The notes under the pieces: model-generated
The model's database searches: none
Told to the model about the DNA's origin: nothing
Seen by the model: only the letters and a program-made list of their open reading frames with translations
Position numbers and translations under genes: made by a program
Shown here: positions 1-11,142 of the stretch, piece by piece
Layout of the letters: each line of letters begins with the position of its first letter
Position numbering within the stretch: position 1 is the stretch's first letter
Assembly (NCBI GenBank): GCA_025435555.1
Contig: JAIWWG010000110.1
Span: 27,281-91,280, forward strand
Direction of reading: 5' to 3'
DNA from: Chytriomyces cf. hyalinus JEL632
Taxonomy: Eukaryota > Chytridiomycota > Chytridiomycetes > Chytridiales > Chytriomycetaceae
Length of the DNA: 64,000 nucleotides

Positions 1-150
1 TTTTCTCGCTCCTGCTGCCATTTTATTTCAATGTCATTGCGGTAACGTCACGCGCCATCAGCTCAATTACAGGCGATCAAATGTGAGGGTGGAAGAAACA
101 TCCAATTAAACTGCACATTTTATTCATAATAGGTATTGACGCACTTCACA

Positions 151-1372
151 TCAGTCTTCCTTTTTGGGTGGCAGCTCTTCGGCGACTCCCTTCAATGCTA
201 AAAATCTTCCCTTCTCCCGTGGGAACACCATGGCATCTTCAGGCCACGGCCACCCTCCAAACTGCGTTGTTCGGTAGTCATTGAACGCCTGCATAATCTC
301 CTCCTGCGTGTTCATGACAAATGGTCCATGCTTGGCAACAGGTTCTCCCATCTTTCTTCCTTGCAGAACAAGCACTTCAACCAGCTTGGGTACCAAGTTT
401 TCGAGCAACACTTCTTCTTGGCTTGGGTCTGAAAACTCGACTTGACTTAAATCAGGCACTTTTGTGACCCCGTTCAGAGTGAGTGCGGTGCCTTCGACAA
501 AGTAGAGACTACGCGTGCTGCGAGATGAAGCGGCTTTTGGAAGCGTGATGCTGCCGCCGGGTTGGATTTGGAGGAACCAGATGTTGACGTCGTTTCCCGG
601 GTTTGATTCTTCGTTTGCCCATGAATCACGGATGGGGGGTAATGCTTTGTGGCCGTGGAGGGATCCGGCCCATACAGTTGCGGTTGTGAGGGAATCGGGG
701 GTTGTGAATTTTGTAATCTTCTCGGCCCAGTGCATCACTGTTCAACATAGCCAGAGTTAGCATAAAACGGAGGGTATTGACAATGGAAAGAAAGAAACTC
801 ACTCTGGTTGGGATCGACCATCTTTGATTTTTTGGGCAGATTGAGCCAGATTTGGAACCACTTGATGACATTGCCATCGGGTGTTTGCTTGATCAGCGGC
901 AGCATTTCTCCATGCACGACACCCTTTCCTGCCGTCATCCACTGTAAATCTCCGTTTCCGTATCTGTAAAAGCCGTGATTGTTTTCAGCCAAATGGTTTG
1001 TGCCAACACGGAAGGGAGAAACATACCGTCCAGCGCATCCCGTTGAATCCGTGTGGTCAATCAGACCTTCGATCGTACAAGTGACAGTCTCGAAGCCTCT
1101 GTGTGGGTGTTGAGGGAATCCCGGCACGCGGTCGCCGTGGTACATCCGGTAAGGAGCTCCTTCACTCCAGTCACTGCCGTTTCCTCGACGAGGAGCCTGC
1201 ATTTGGTCATCACCGGCTGGGTAGTGGTCCTTGTGATACACGGCAAAGAGGAATGGATCTTGCGTTTCCTGAGGGTTGGTAGGTGGATTAGTGGGTATTG
1301 AACGTGTATGAGCGAGTTTGGGCTCACCATGGGTCTCGCAGCTGCGATGCTTCTGATTGTGAATTTGGACAT
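151..1372 (-). CDS. PIR: Pirin family protein (4 exons)
   Basis: Cupin-fold pirin, a nuclear iron-binding or quercetinase-type protein in other organisms; the role here is inferred from family only. Model: exons 1372-1328, 1268-1027, 963-803, 737-151 (1035 nt, 344 aa). The introns (1269-1327, 964-1026, 738-802) have GT...AG borders. The 63-nt second intron is open in frame, but removing it restores the family motif GRYGNGDLQWMTAGKG. Other hallmarks are DPFLFAVYHKDHYP near the N-terminus, HPHRGFETVT with the metal-ligand histidines, and HGEM. Length is slightly above the usual 290-310 aa. I chose the ATG at 1372 (MSKFTIRS); an in-frame ATG at 1510 would add a basic leader, so an organellar form cannot be excluded. 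It is divergent from the DnaJ gene at 1669, leaving about 300 bp for both promoters. Confidence 0.93.
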
Positions 1373-1668
1373 TGTTGTGGTTGAGCTTGCAATGACTTGT
1401 TTGTACATATATGGCGAGCAGATGGTGGGGTTCCTTTTATGGGAATCTGAGATTGGAAATGCATTTCGAATGCGTCCAATTCGCCGAACTATTTTCCCGA
1501 TCTTTTTCATCGTTTGCCTCGTTCGCAGGTTGAGACAGTTGCTGGCGATGTCCGCGCAGCGATCGCTACGTAGATGCTCCCGTATGGATCGTGCGTGGAA
1601 TGGAGATGGGTTTTAACACCTCAACTGCGTAAATAAAATCAAAGTAAATAAGCACACCCATCCAAGGC

Positions 1669-2884
1669 ATGAGTCTCCCAGCGCAAGAGAAGGAGACTGC
1701 GCGCATCCGCAGTTTGGCAGCATCGGATTCACCTGACTTTTACTCCATCCTTGGCCTAACCAAGTCCAACTCTGTCACTGAGACAGACGTCAAGAAGGCA
1801 TATCGGAAGGTTCGCATTCATCATGCTTCAACTCATGGTGTATTCACAAACTTGGTGTTCTCCAGCTCGCGCTTCTTCTCCATCCGGACAAGTGTTCAGT
1901 CGAGGGCAGTGACGAAGCCTTCAAGGGTGTGTGGTACACAGTTCGAAACTCTGCAAACACAAGACTCACACCGTTTTGCACATGAATCAGCAATCAGCAA
2001 CGCCCACTCAGTACTTACAGATCCCGTCAAAAGAGACCATTACGATCGATACGGCGTTGATCCGGACTCGACTGCTGGAAAAGCATTCGCAAGGCCAGAA
2101 GGGACTGGCCCGGCGTTTGTGGAAGGCGGGTTCGCGGAATCTCTCAATGTCAATACTATAGTGAAGCTATTCTTTCCGAATTCGAAAGGTGTGTTTTTTT
2201 GTTTTCTTTCGTTTTTTTTTTTTTTTTCTCCTCACCTCCGTCACAAACTGCGATGCACGATATTTTCCTAGCAAGCGATATTCGATTCACTGCTGGGCCA
2301 TACTACCGCAGATTATTCAAAAAATCACCTCTCGAATCAAATTCTATCAAACTGGAAAAACTCAGTTTCGCACCTTTGCCGCGTTGGATGCATTCTGCAC
2401 AGCTGATACCCATTGCCCTGCTGTGCTTACAGTCGCTTGTCTACGTGACATTGACGCTGTATGCATCTATTTGGGGAAGTCCTGTCGATGCAAGTGTTGC
2501 AAAGGGAGCTTTCAGTTGGGATGCCGGGATGGCGTACACGCTCGAGCGAACCACTTTCCTCAACCATGTCCCTTATCACGTTAATCCTGAAATGGTGTCC
2601 CTGCACTTCTCTGGCGCGAATGCGCGCAAATTATTGCGATTCGAAAAGAGCGTTGAAAAACAGGTTTGTTGCATGTTGATCTTGAATATCTGTATTTATT
2701 CTTTGTTAAACAGCATTATCGGACACTGGTATATCGCTGCTATTTGGAAAGCGAACACAAGTCGCAGCTTCTCTCGCAGTCGCACGGTTTCTTTTCAAGC
2801 ATTGTCAACGAAGAGAAATTGGACGCAGTCAATTCGTTCCAGATGGTGTCATGCAACGAACTGAAAGCATGGAAGTCCGAATAA
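1669..2884 (+). CDS. DnaJ + DUF1977 ER-membrane co-chaperone (HLJ1/DNAJB12-like)
   Basis: Type of Hsp40 that recruits Hsp70 to the ER surface for quality control. Exons: 1669-1809, 1866-1926, 1991-2188, 2272-2663, 2714-2884 (963 nt, 320 aa). The J domain is rebuilt across the first two introns: FYSILGL, KKAYRK, then LALLLHPDK with the HPD tripeptide, then AISNAHSVLTDP and RDHYDRYG. The short linker has no G/F-rich stretch. One hydrophobic helix (LIPIALLCLQSLVYVTLTLYA, about residues 180-200) is the likely membrane anchor. The C-terminal part (NHVPYHVNP, then HYRTLVYRCYLESEHKS) matches the DUF1977 pattern of DNAJB12/14/Hlj1. The third intron contains a long T run. Assignment to the subfamily rests on J domain + TM + DUF1977 order. 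Confidence 0.88.
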
Positions 2885-2933
2885 AAAGTAAAATTCCATC
2901 AACAGTGTACAAAATTTCAGCAACTCTATTTCC

Positions 2934-4077
2934 TCAAAGCGCGCTTCTCCTTCGAAACTTGCTCTTGACGAACGTGAACCAGTTGGAAACGCGAGTGCTT
3001 GCAACTGACATCCTCCTCTTCAGCTGCGATGGCTTCCGTTTTGCTGTTTGTTTTTGAGGTGGTGACATCTTTTCTGGCGCACTTGGCAGTGACTGCTTCG
3101 GGGATTTTTGTTGATTTTTGTTGGAGATTGGGTGTTCTTTTTTGGAGCCGTTGTGAATGATGACGCGTTTTCTTGGATGGGCCCTTTTATGTTGCCGTGT
3201 CGGTTCTGATTTGGCGCGATGATGCTGCATGGCGGGTGATTTGTAAATGTTCGTAGGCTCTGTCATTGCCGTGCTTGGCGAGACCCCAGTTTCTTGAGGA
3301 ACAGAGCTAGGATCGGCTTCTGGTATATCCGAAAGTACAATAGAGCTGCTAGGTTCCCAAGTGGTTGAAAGAATACTTGGTGACTCGTGTGGGGTCTCAG
3401 GCGATTCCAAAAAAGGAGTGTTGTTGTTGGAAACTGGGCCGTCTTGTTCACAGACAACATTGACAAGATAAGGAGATGCGTCCTCAGTCGTAGCTGTGGT
3501 ATGTGATTCCTCAGCTTCTTGTGGAGCCAAGCTAAGGTTGACCTCTGGTATCCTTGCGGTTGACAGAATGCTTGGTGTCTGATGCGGGGTCTCGGGCGGG
3601 GTCTCGGGCGGTTGATCAGAAACTGGTGCTTCTTGTTCAGAAACTATATTGACAAGGTCGTTGCCAGTTTCTTGTGAAACAAAGCTAAGGTCGGCCACAG
3701 GTATATCCGAAAGTGCCATAGGGCTGTTTGGCTCCCTAGTCATTGAAAGAATGCTGGGTGATTCATGCGGGGTCGTGGGGGCCTCCAAGGAAGGTGTGTT
3801 GGATTCGGAAACAGGGAGTGCTTGTTCAGAAACAACCTCGACAAAATCATTGGACGGGCTGGCATCCTTTGACGGAGCAGCAACAATGTTGAGACAGTTT
3901 GTACAGTTGGTATTGTCTACGTGATGGTCGACTTCTTCATGCACGGCAGGACTGCTTGGGTTCCTCCGAACTAGGGCAAGGAATGATGTTGGAGTGCTTT
4001 TCGATGCATTCTTGCTTTTCTTGGGTCCGGCGGTGACCAGATATGCCTGTTCAATCGTATTAGATGGATGTGCATGT

Positions 4078-4108
<31 letters not shown>

Positions 4109-4355
4109 GGGGGGGGGGTCAAAGATGGGATTTCACCTTACGGCACTCGATACAAAGCGGCAATGCCTTCTTTAACAAGACTACAGATGGCTTGGCCCAT
4201 AAACTGAAGATGGACTTTGTGGTGGTGGCCAGCAGCGAGTGCCTCTTGGACCGCAGAGTAGCATGGGGCGTTGGATTCATTGTGGATGAATGAACGGTTT
4301 GAATTTTGGTGCTCTGTTTGTCGCGTTGTTGATAAAAGCAATTCAGTCGCGTCAA
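2934..4355 (-). CDS. Ser/Pro/Glu-rich internal-repeat protein, unknown function
   Basis: Not recognised. Exon 2 (4046-2934) is a long open frame with no ATG at its start, so I add exon 1 (4355-4137) joined across intron 4136-4047, phase 0, giving 443 aa. Three imperfect repeats of about 60 residues (motifs like TPHESPSILS, SDIPVADLS, VSQETG, VVSEQ) fill positions of about 110-310. They are followed by a very basic tail ending NWFTFVKSKFRRRSAL. Two CxxC motifs (CIECRK at the end of exon 1 and CTNC in exon 2) become neighbours after splicing, which could be a small zinc site but is speculative. The intron contains a (GT)n tract and a 27-G run. The start codon and exon 1 are the uncertain parts. 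It converges on the DnaJ gene, whose stop is 49 bp away. Confidence 0.55.
4075..4118. repeat. (GT)n + 27-base G homopolymer
   Basis: An alternating GT tract (about 4075-4091) runs directly into 27 consecutive G (4092-4118). It lies in the predicted intron of the minus-strand repeat protein. The length is likely to be polymorphic or mis-sequenced. Confidence 0.95.
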
Positions 4356-4729
4356 GAAAAGTCACCTTGACAGTGTTGAGTCATCTTGAGGCACAACTAC
4401 GGCGACAACGGCGCATGCAGGCATCAACACAGCCATCCATGCAGCCATGTTCGTGGGCTCTTACTGTTGTGTTAGCAGAGATGCAGTTGGCATCAAGTTG
4501 AACTCAGAGCAGCCAGTGTGAATCGGTGGAGCCAATGCAGAACTAGATCCTCACTACCAACCTCCACGATACAAGCAACCACACCACGTCCAAAAATCCT
4601 CTCAGGATACGGTGGAGCCCAGTATATTCTTACAGCTTGATTTATCAAGATTTGCAAGGTGTCTGTCAATCTCTTCCTTCAGAGGAAATCCACCACCAAA
4701 GTTCTCTCCCTCCCACGGACATCCGAAAC

Positions 4730-7700
4730 ATGGCCGGAACCACAGCTGAAATGAGTCTTCTCAGCCTCATACCCCAGCATGTCCGCGATCTGATCCTGGA
4801 TACCGAGTCGGTGCGCGAGCCGCCGTGGGCCGATGTTTCAGAGTTTGGGTTAACTGCCATCATTGACATCTCAGGTAACCAGGGGTGGGTCACAAATGGA
4901 GCGAATCTGACTCTATCTCAAACTCCTGTTTTGCACAAAGGATACTCTAAAATCACGAGCCAGTTGAAGGCGCACTACGGAAACGATGGCGGTGCAAAAG
5001 TGAAAGAACTGCTCAACCCACCCATCATTGAAATCATCAAGCGCGTACAGAGTGGGTACGGATCTGTCGTCAAATTCGCGGGAGATGCCATCATCGCGAG
5101 CTGGTAAAACAGTATTCCAGAGTATATATCTGTGGGTGTTGAAACCACTCTGACACACAAAAAAAACAGGTCTTCAAAGGCCTCACTTTCGGACTCCGAA
5201 AAGGAATTTCTCACTTTGAAAGCCATGCTGTGCTGTCTGGAACTGCTGTCGTTCTTCTCAGACTACCGTATTATGATACCCACTGTCTCAAAAGACGCGC
5301 CAGTATTGTCATCAACGCCAACAATACCTTCTGCAACCGCCACACAATTAACTTTGAATCCAGGAGGCATTATTCGAACTTCTACTGTTCATGCTTCTGG
5401 CAAAAGAAGTTCTGTCGCGAGCAATTTCCCAACCGGTGGGACCTTGAGGAAAACTTCAGCTTCAAACCAACCGGCCATTTCATCGAATTTAACGCCAAGC
5501 GCATCACCACTCCCGCCGGTGAGACTTCGGCAGCCGTCAACCAATCCAGGAAACTTGCAGCTGCCCAACCGCAACTCGTTATTGAGCCAGACAGTTGCAT
5601 CCAGACGACAGTCTCTGTCTCCAACAGAAGTTTCAACGAGCATCGATGGCGGATTAGATATTGCATGGAAACCACACGCATTGAAAATCCACATCGGGCT
5701 CGGGTTCGGCCGCACTTCGCATATCCATGTTGGAAGTGGATACGACGTGAAAGAAATGGGATCCGAATCACGCGTGGAATATTTCATTGCGGGAGATTCA
5801 ATGAAATCTGCAGCTGAATATTTGGCGCTCGGTGTCGAAGGCGATGTTGTTTTCAGTCCTGAAATTGTATCCATTTTGACGGGCCATGTTCAAACGCAAC
5901 TTCAAAACCATTCTGAATTGAAAAAGAGTGTTGGAAGAAAGTATCGGATCATGTCCTCTTCGTCAGATGATACGTTTGAATTGGTGATTCCGCTGAATGA
6001 GAAACTGGCGCATTTGCAATTGTTGCTTGAAAAAAAGTCGATCCCTGTGATTCGCTCAGCAGCCAACGTTGCCATGCCCGATGAAGATCAATCGAAAATC
6101 GCGGCCCGCGCTGTCGCATTTATGGACGATGGAATCAAACGGCTCCTCGAAAACACGCTCATTGAACGCAAACGACCCGAATCCGCAACCATCTCCAGAA
6201 CCAATACTCCACCAATGAGCCGCATGAGTTTCGTCAACGATATTTCCTCCATATTTGACAACTACGATCAACTCCGAAACGTGGCAACCTTATTCCTGAA
6301 AATGCCCACCTTTAAACCAGAAACACTTCATGAACCCGACAGTTTAAACGTGTTGCAGCAAGTGATGCAGATTGTCTTGAACACAATTTCCAAATTTGAA
6401 GGGTGTTTGCGGCAGTTTAATTGCGACGATAAAGGTGTCACTGCGTTGCTTGTATGGGGTCTCGATGGATTCTCGCATGAAAAGGGGGAATCTTCGCTCG
6501 TGATTGGCGCATCGCTGCATATGCTTGGACCGTTAAAGAAAATGTTTGGGGACAGGTTTTCGATTGGAGTTGCAACTGGGTCCGTGTTTTCTGGGATTGT
6601 TGGGAATACGAAGCGATGTGATGGAACGATTTTGGGTGTGAGTGTCAATAATGCGGCGCGGTTCATGTGTTTACCACAGTGTGAGGGCGGGATTCTTTGT
6701 GATGAGGAGACTTATAATGGGAGTAAGGATATGTATACGTACAAAGCCGATTTGCCTCCCGTTGTTATCAAAGGTGGGTCTTTTTTCTGTTTATAGAGTT
6801 GTTGTTGATCACGCCGCTTATACTGGCATATTTGCAGGTGTCGCGGAGCCAGTCAAAATATACAGTCCCAGCAAAAAATCGCGATTAGGTTCAGCCAAAC
6901 TTGTGGACGACGAGTTCTCGCTTGTTGGAAGAGACTTGGAGAAAATGCGACTGCAAAGTATTATTGAATCTTGGAAAGCAGACAACAGCGAAAGCCTCAT
7001 AATTGTCGGAAGAAGCGGGGTTGGAAAGTCTCAGCTGAAGCGTTTTTGCGAGGCGCAATTGAGCAATGATCGGCGGATCATGCTTTGGTGAGTTTTGATG
7101 GTACTCATCGAGTGTTCAAGCGGTGGATATTGATCGATTGGTTACTTTTCACAGTTCCAGCCAAAGTTTGGAACACCAGCAAAAAGCACCGCTTTACATC
7201 TTTGGAGAAATCTTGCGAGAACTTTCACATCACATCAAGCAACGCGTGGATATGAAAGACATTACCCCTTCAGGAAGTCAGCGTACAAGCCGGTTATCCT
7301 ATTCCGCGGCTTCCCGTTCAAATCGAAGCTCCGTGAAACCCGCCGATTTCGATCGAAGGAAATCCGTTGCATTGAGTATCTTGGAAAGTGCGTTGAGTTC
7401 GCGGAGGCCTAGTTTCACGCTTCCTGTCATGCTGCAAGCAACAGATAATACAGCTACACCAATGATTAGTTTGGGAAACACGGTGAAGCCGGAACCAACT
7501 ACTGAAAGGCCATCGAGCAGGAGGTCTTCAATTGTCGATGGGATGAAAAACTTGCTCATCCGTCGTTCCACGGGAGAGGCAACACACCGAAGTGGCAACA
7601 AACTCTCAGATGACGGAGATATTCGCCCCAAAACTGAAACGAGCACCCGAAAATCATCCATGATACCTCCCATTGGAAATCTCAACCGGGATCCTTCTTT

Positions 7701-8550
7701 CAAACGCGACGGATCCTTTCGCAAAGCGGGTGTAATGCGCAAGATGAACAGTTCCAGTAGCAAATACTTGGACGCACCGTTCCCTGGAATTCTCGGTGCG
7801 AGATCGCAGGATTCAAATTTGAAAAGTACAATGTCCACGTTTCTGGACCATGGCGCGATTGTACAGTACTTGCATCACTTGGGGCAACCGCAGTCATCGA
7901 TCGACTCGTTGAGGTTTATTCCTGGGATCATGGAAGGTTCTGACACTACGCAAATGTCTTCTGAGATTATTCCACGGCTTGCAGGCATTTTTTCGAAACT
8001 ATTTGAGAGTCTTTCGATGATTGGGTTTGGGGTTGCGCTTATTTTCGATGATTTGCAGTGGTGCGACAGTCATTCGTATGATTTGTTGTCGTCCATTTTG
8101 AAAATGTGTCCGCAAGTCCTTTGTATCATGGTTTCTCGACCAGTTGAAGTGAGAGTTGTATTTTCATTTGACCTGGTCGGTGGTTTAATATTCCCCTGAC
8201 AACCATGTCACCATTACGCAGGAATGGAGCAAGCTCCACGTCGACAGATTCCGAACTATCAGCAGCCTCTGCAAGCACGACCTCTCCGTCGCCCCCTTCC
8301 AGCAAGACGCAATCCAAGAACTACTCGCGCTCAAATTTCGATCCGTCCTAAAAGGCACCGACAAGATTTCATCACACCTTGTCAACGATGTGTTGGAACG
8401 GAGTCAAGGCATCCCGCTTGTTGCAAACATTTTTATAAACATGCTTCATGAAGAGTCGTTGTTGAAGGTGGAGAATGGGGTTCTTTCGTATTCGGATGAA
8501 AGTGCGTTGTTTCAGTTGCCTTCTGAAGCGGTCGGAGCGGTGGTGTCGCA

Positions 8551-8593
<43 letters not shown>

Positions 8594-11044
8594 GCCTCGG
8601 TTGGATCGGGATATTGAGCATCCCCACCAGGTTCGACAAACTTCCAAAAAGCATCAAAATCATTCTAAAACTGAGCGCAGTGAGCGGTCAGCATTTTGAC
8701 CTCACCGAAATCAGTTCCATCATTCTTTCATCGCCGAGTCTGCAGGAAAGACTTGCGAACATTGACTGCTCACCAACAAGCCTGTACAACCAAATAATCA
8801 GCGCAGACAAATACCGATTTATCAAGAAGGGGGAAAATGTCAACTGTCTCGCGTTTTCGCATTACCTTATTCAGCAAGGCATCTTGTCGACAGTAATTCC
8901 GTCCAAACGAGAGGAAATGCATTGCCTCTTTGCGCAGTATTACGAGGAAAAGCTAAAGAACGAGGGCGCAGACCGGAGGCCGTATTTTACTCAACTGTAT
9001 ATTTACCACTTGATGCAGTTGAACGGACAATTTGAGAAAAAGCAGCGTTTGTTGCATCAGGCGTTTATTGAGTCGGTGAACATGTTTCGATCTTCCGAGG
9101 CGCTTGAGTATCATCAGTTGTTGTCGAGCGTTCGAAGGGAGGGGCGGTTGCAATGTACGGCGTTGGAGATGGCGAAAGAATCGCGGTTGCTTGGATGTCT
9201 CTATTTCCATTCTGGGTGAGTTCTGTTTTGGTTATATCAACACAGAATCTCACAAAACTTGACAGTGACCGCCAAGTGGCCCTCAACCACTACTATCATT
9301 CTCTGTCCATGATGGGTCTGAAACTTCCAAGATACAACATTGCTCGAACTGTTCAAGCTGCAATATACATACAGATGATCAAACGGTTCATCAAGCAACC
9401 CTCTTCAGCGCAGTATCGCATTTCCACCCAAATGCTCCACAAAAAGTTCCCAGCGTGCCGACATCTGATGGTCACCAAAGCTGAAAGCTTCTCTTCCGCC
9501 GGAGAGAGATATGCCCAAGATTCTGCAGTCGAAGAAGTATCGGCGGCAATCGGCGGCATTCTGCGTATTCTGGGATCACGAAGTCAGACGGCGGATTTCT
9601 ACGTTCTTAATTCTTTGGCAACGCTGATCATGGGCTGCGATGAGGATCAAACACTGCGGTACTGCTTCAACTTTCTTCAAACAGCAGAAACTGCAATGTC
9701 GCTCGGATTCATATCACTAAGCCGCGAGTTGACCAAGAAGAGCGACTTGTTGTACCAAAAAGTCCTTCAAGAGTATCGAATTGAATCCATGAGTTCGGCG
9801 CAGACGGATTTGTACGTGGAGTTGATTCGGGAAAAGGCAGCGCGTGCGAGGGAGGTTGGGGCGTGGAAGGAAGCGTTGGAGCAGTTTCAGGAGCTGGAGT
9901 CGATTCGTATATCGATTGGCTTGGGAGCCTCCGAGGACGCGTTCTGGTGTCGCTCAAAGATTGCAGAGCTTATGATCATGTGAGATTCTTGGATTGCTTA
10001 TTGTGATGTGTATTTATGTATTTTATTCAATTATTTTTTTATTAGTCTGGGAGACTTTTCTGGAGCCGAGTACGACAGAGAGCAGAACATGAAATGGTAC
10101 ATGAGCAACATGAGCGATGTGCAAGTCGCGGCGTCTTACATGATGCAACAAGCCGTTGTTCAATGCTGCCAAGGGAATTTCGAAGAAGCATCGAAAGTGT
10201 ATTGGCAGAATGCCGAGACGCAGAGCACGGCACCGGTTAGTGGGGCTTTAGACACCGTTTTGGCGCTACTAAATGAGGCACTCTGAAGATTGGCACCGAC
10301 ATTGATGCTGACTACCGTGCTGAACAAGGCCTTGTGTTTGAAGCCTGTTGTTTGCGGGTGACGACCTGCGTCATGCAGTATGCTGTCAAGAAGGACGATG
10401 TGGCATCATGGAAAACTAGGTCCGAAAAACACTGTCGGATCATTCTCAGTCTCCTCTGTAAACAGGATGCGTTATTTGTTAGTATCTCGTTTATGGACTT
10501 TAATGTAAGCACTGACAGCAAAGCCCCCAAACAGATTTCTCGACAGTCAGCGGTCCTTTGGATAGTAATTGACGCAATTTCGGACTGGTACATTAAAGAG
10601 GACGGCATGGGACGGCGTGATTCCACTAAGGAGGTTGAGGCCACGGCGGACCTGCTTCTTCTCCGCTTCTGCATCAGCATCAAGACAGCAGACGCGCCCG
10701 ATGTCCTTCACCACCTCATGTCCATGTCGAAAAGCCTTGTAACTCTGCGAAAAGGCCAACGCACCAAATACTGCAAAGAAATCGATTGGATGCTTGAACA
10801 GTCGAAAGAAAAAGAGTTTATGGCCGAGTTCCATAAAGTCTTGCTGTTGACGTTTCGATGGATGGTTAGCTGCAATTTTGACGATACGCAAGATTCGCGA
10901 GATGCTGATGCGCAGGCGTACACGAGCTACTTTGAAAGCATGGACTTCAAGTTCCGATGCGATGTGATTGAGCGGCGGTTGTTGAAGAAACTGCAGATTT
11001 CCATCCAGCACTCTGGACACGAGTCTGTGAACGGCAGTCAGTAA
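4730..11044 (+). CDS. Soluble-type (ADCY10-like) class III adenylyl cyclase with AAA/NACHT-type ATPase
   Basis: Predicted cAMP-producing enzyme of the sAC family (bicarbonate/Ca2+-responsive in animals; linked to flagella). Exons: 4730-4874, 4941-5103, 5170-6773, 6838-7087, 7155-8148, 8222-8550, 8631-9215, 9266-9979, 10046-10235, 10289-11044 (5730 nt, 1909 aa; human sAC is about 1610). The first cyclase domain has both metal Asp motifs, IIDISGYSKIT (about residue 45) and KFAGDAIIASW (about 98). It is split by a Ser/Pro-rich insert before VEYFIAGDSMK. The second cyclase-like domain spans about residues 470-600 (ATGSVFSGIVGN). Next come a Walker A GRSGVGKS (about 694), Walker B ALIFDDLQWCD (about 1017), and a long helical TPR-like C-terminus. 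An in-frame ATG at 4637 is an alternative start. The intron at 10236-10288 has a TACTAAAT-like branch site; without it the frame closes at 10286. A 36-nt GTAAGC...CAG stretch near 10505 was left as coding. RRP5 begins about 100 bp downstream. Confidence 0.9.
8556..8592. repeat. Long T homopolymer inside an intron of the cyclase gene
   Basis: About 36 consecutive T follow the donor GTAAGA at 8551. The intron continues to 8630 and ends CACCAG. It serves as an extreme pyrimidine tract; exact length is unreliable. Confidence 0.9.
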
Positions 11045-11142
11045 AATGTAACTTGCGAGATGGATATACAGCCAGCACTTGTAAATAAAGTTAAAAATAT
11101 TTTCTTTCTTTCTTTTTTTTTTCTTTATTGCACAAATTTCAG

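Noticed and set aside
964-1026. Treating the 63-nt in-frame segment of the pirin gene as coding.
   Set aside because: It interrupts the conserved GRYGNGDLQWM motif and has perfect GTATGT...TTACAG borders.
10505-10540. A 36-nt GTAAGC...AAACAG intron in the cyclase gene.
   Set aside because: Shorter than every other intron here, frame-neutral, and the gene is open without removing it.
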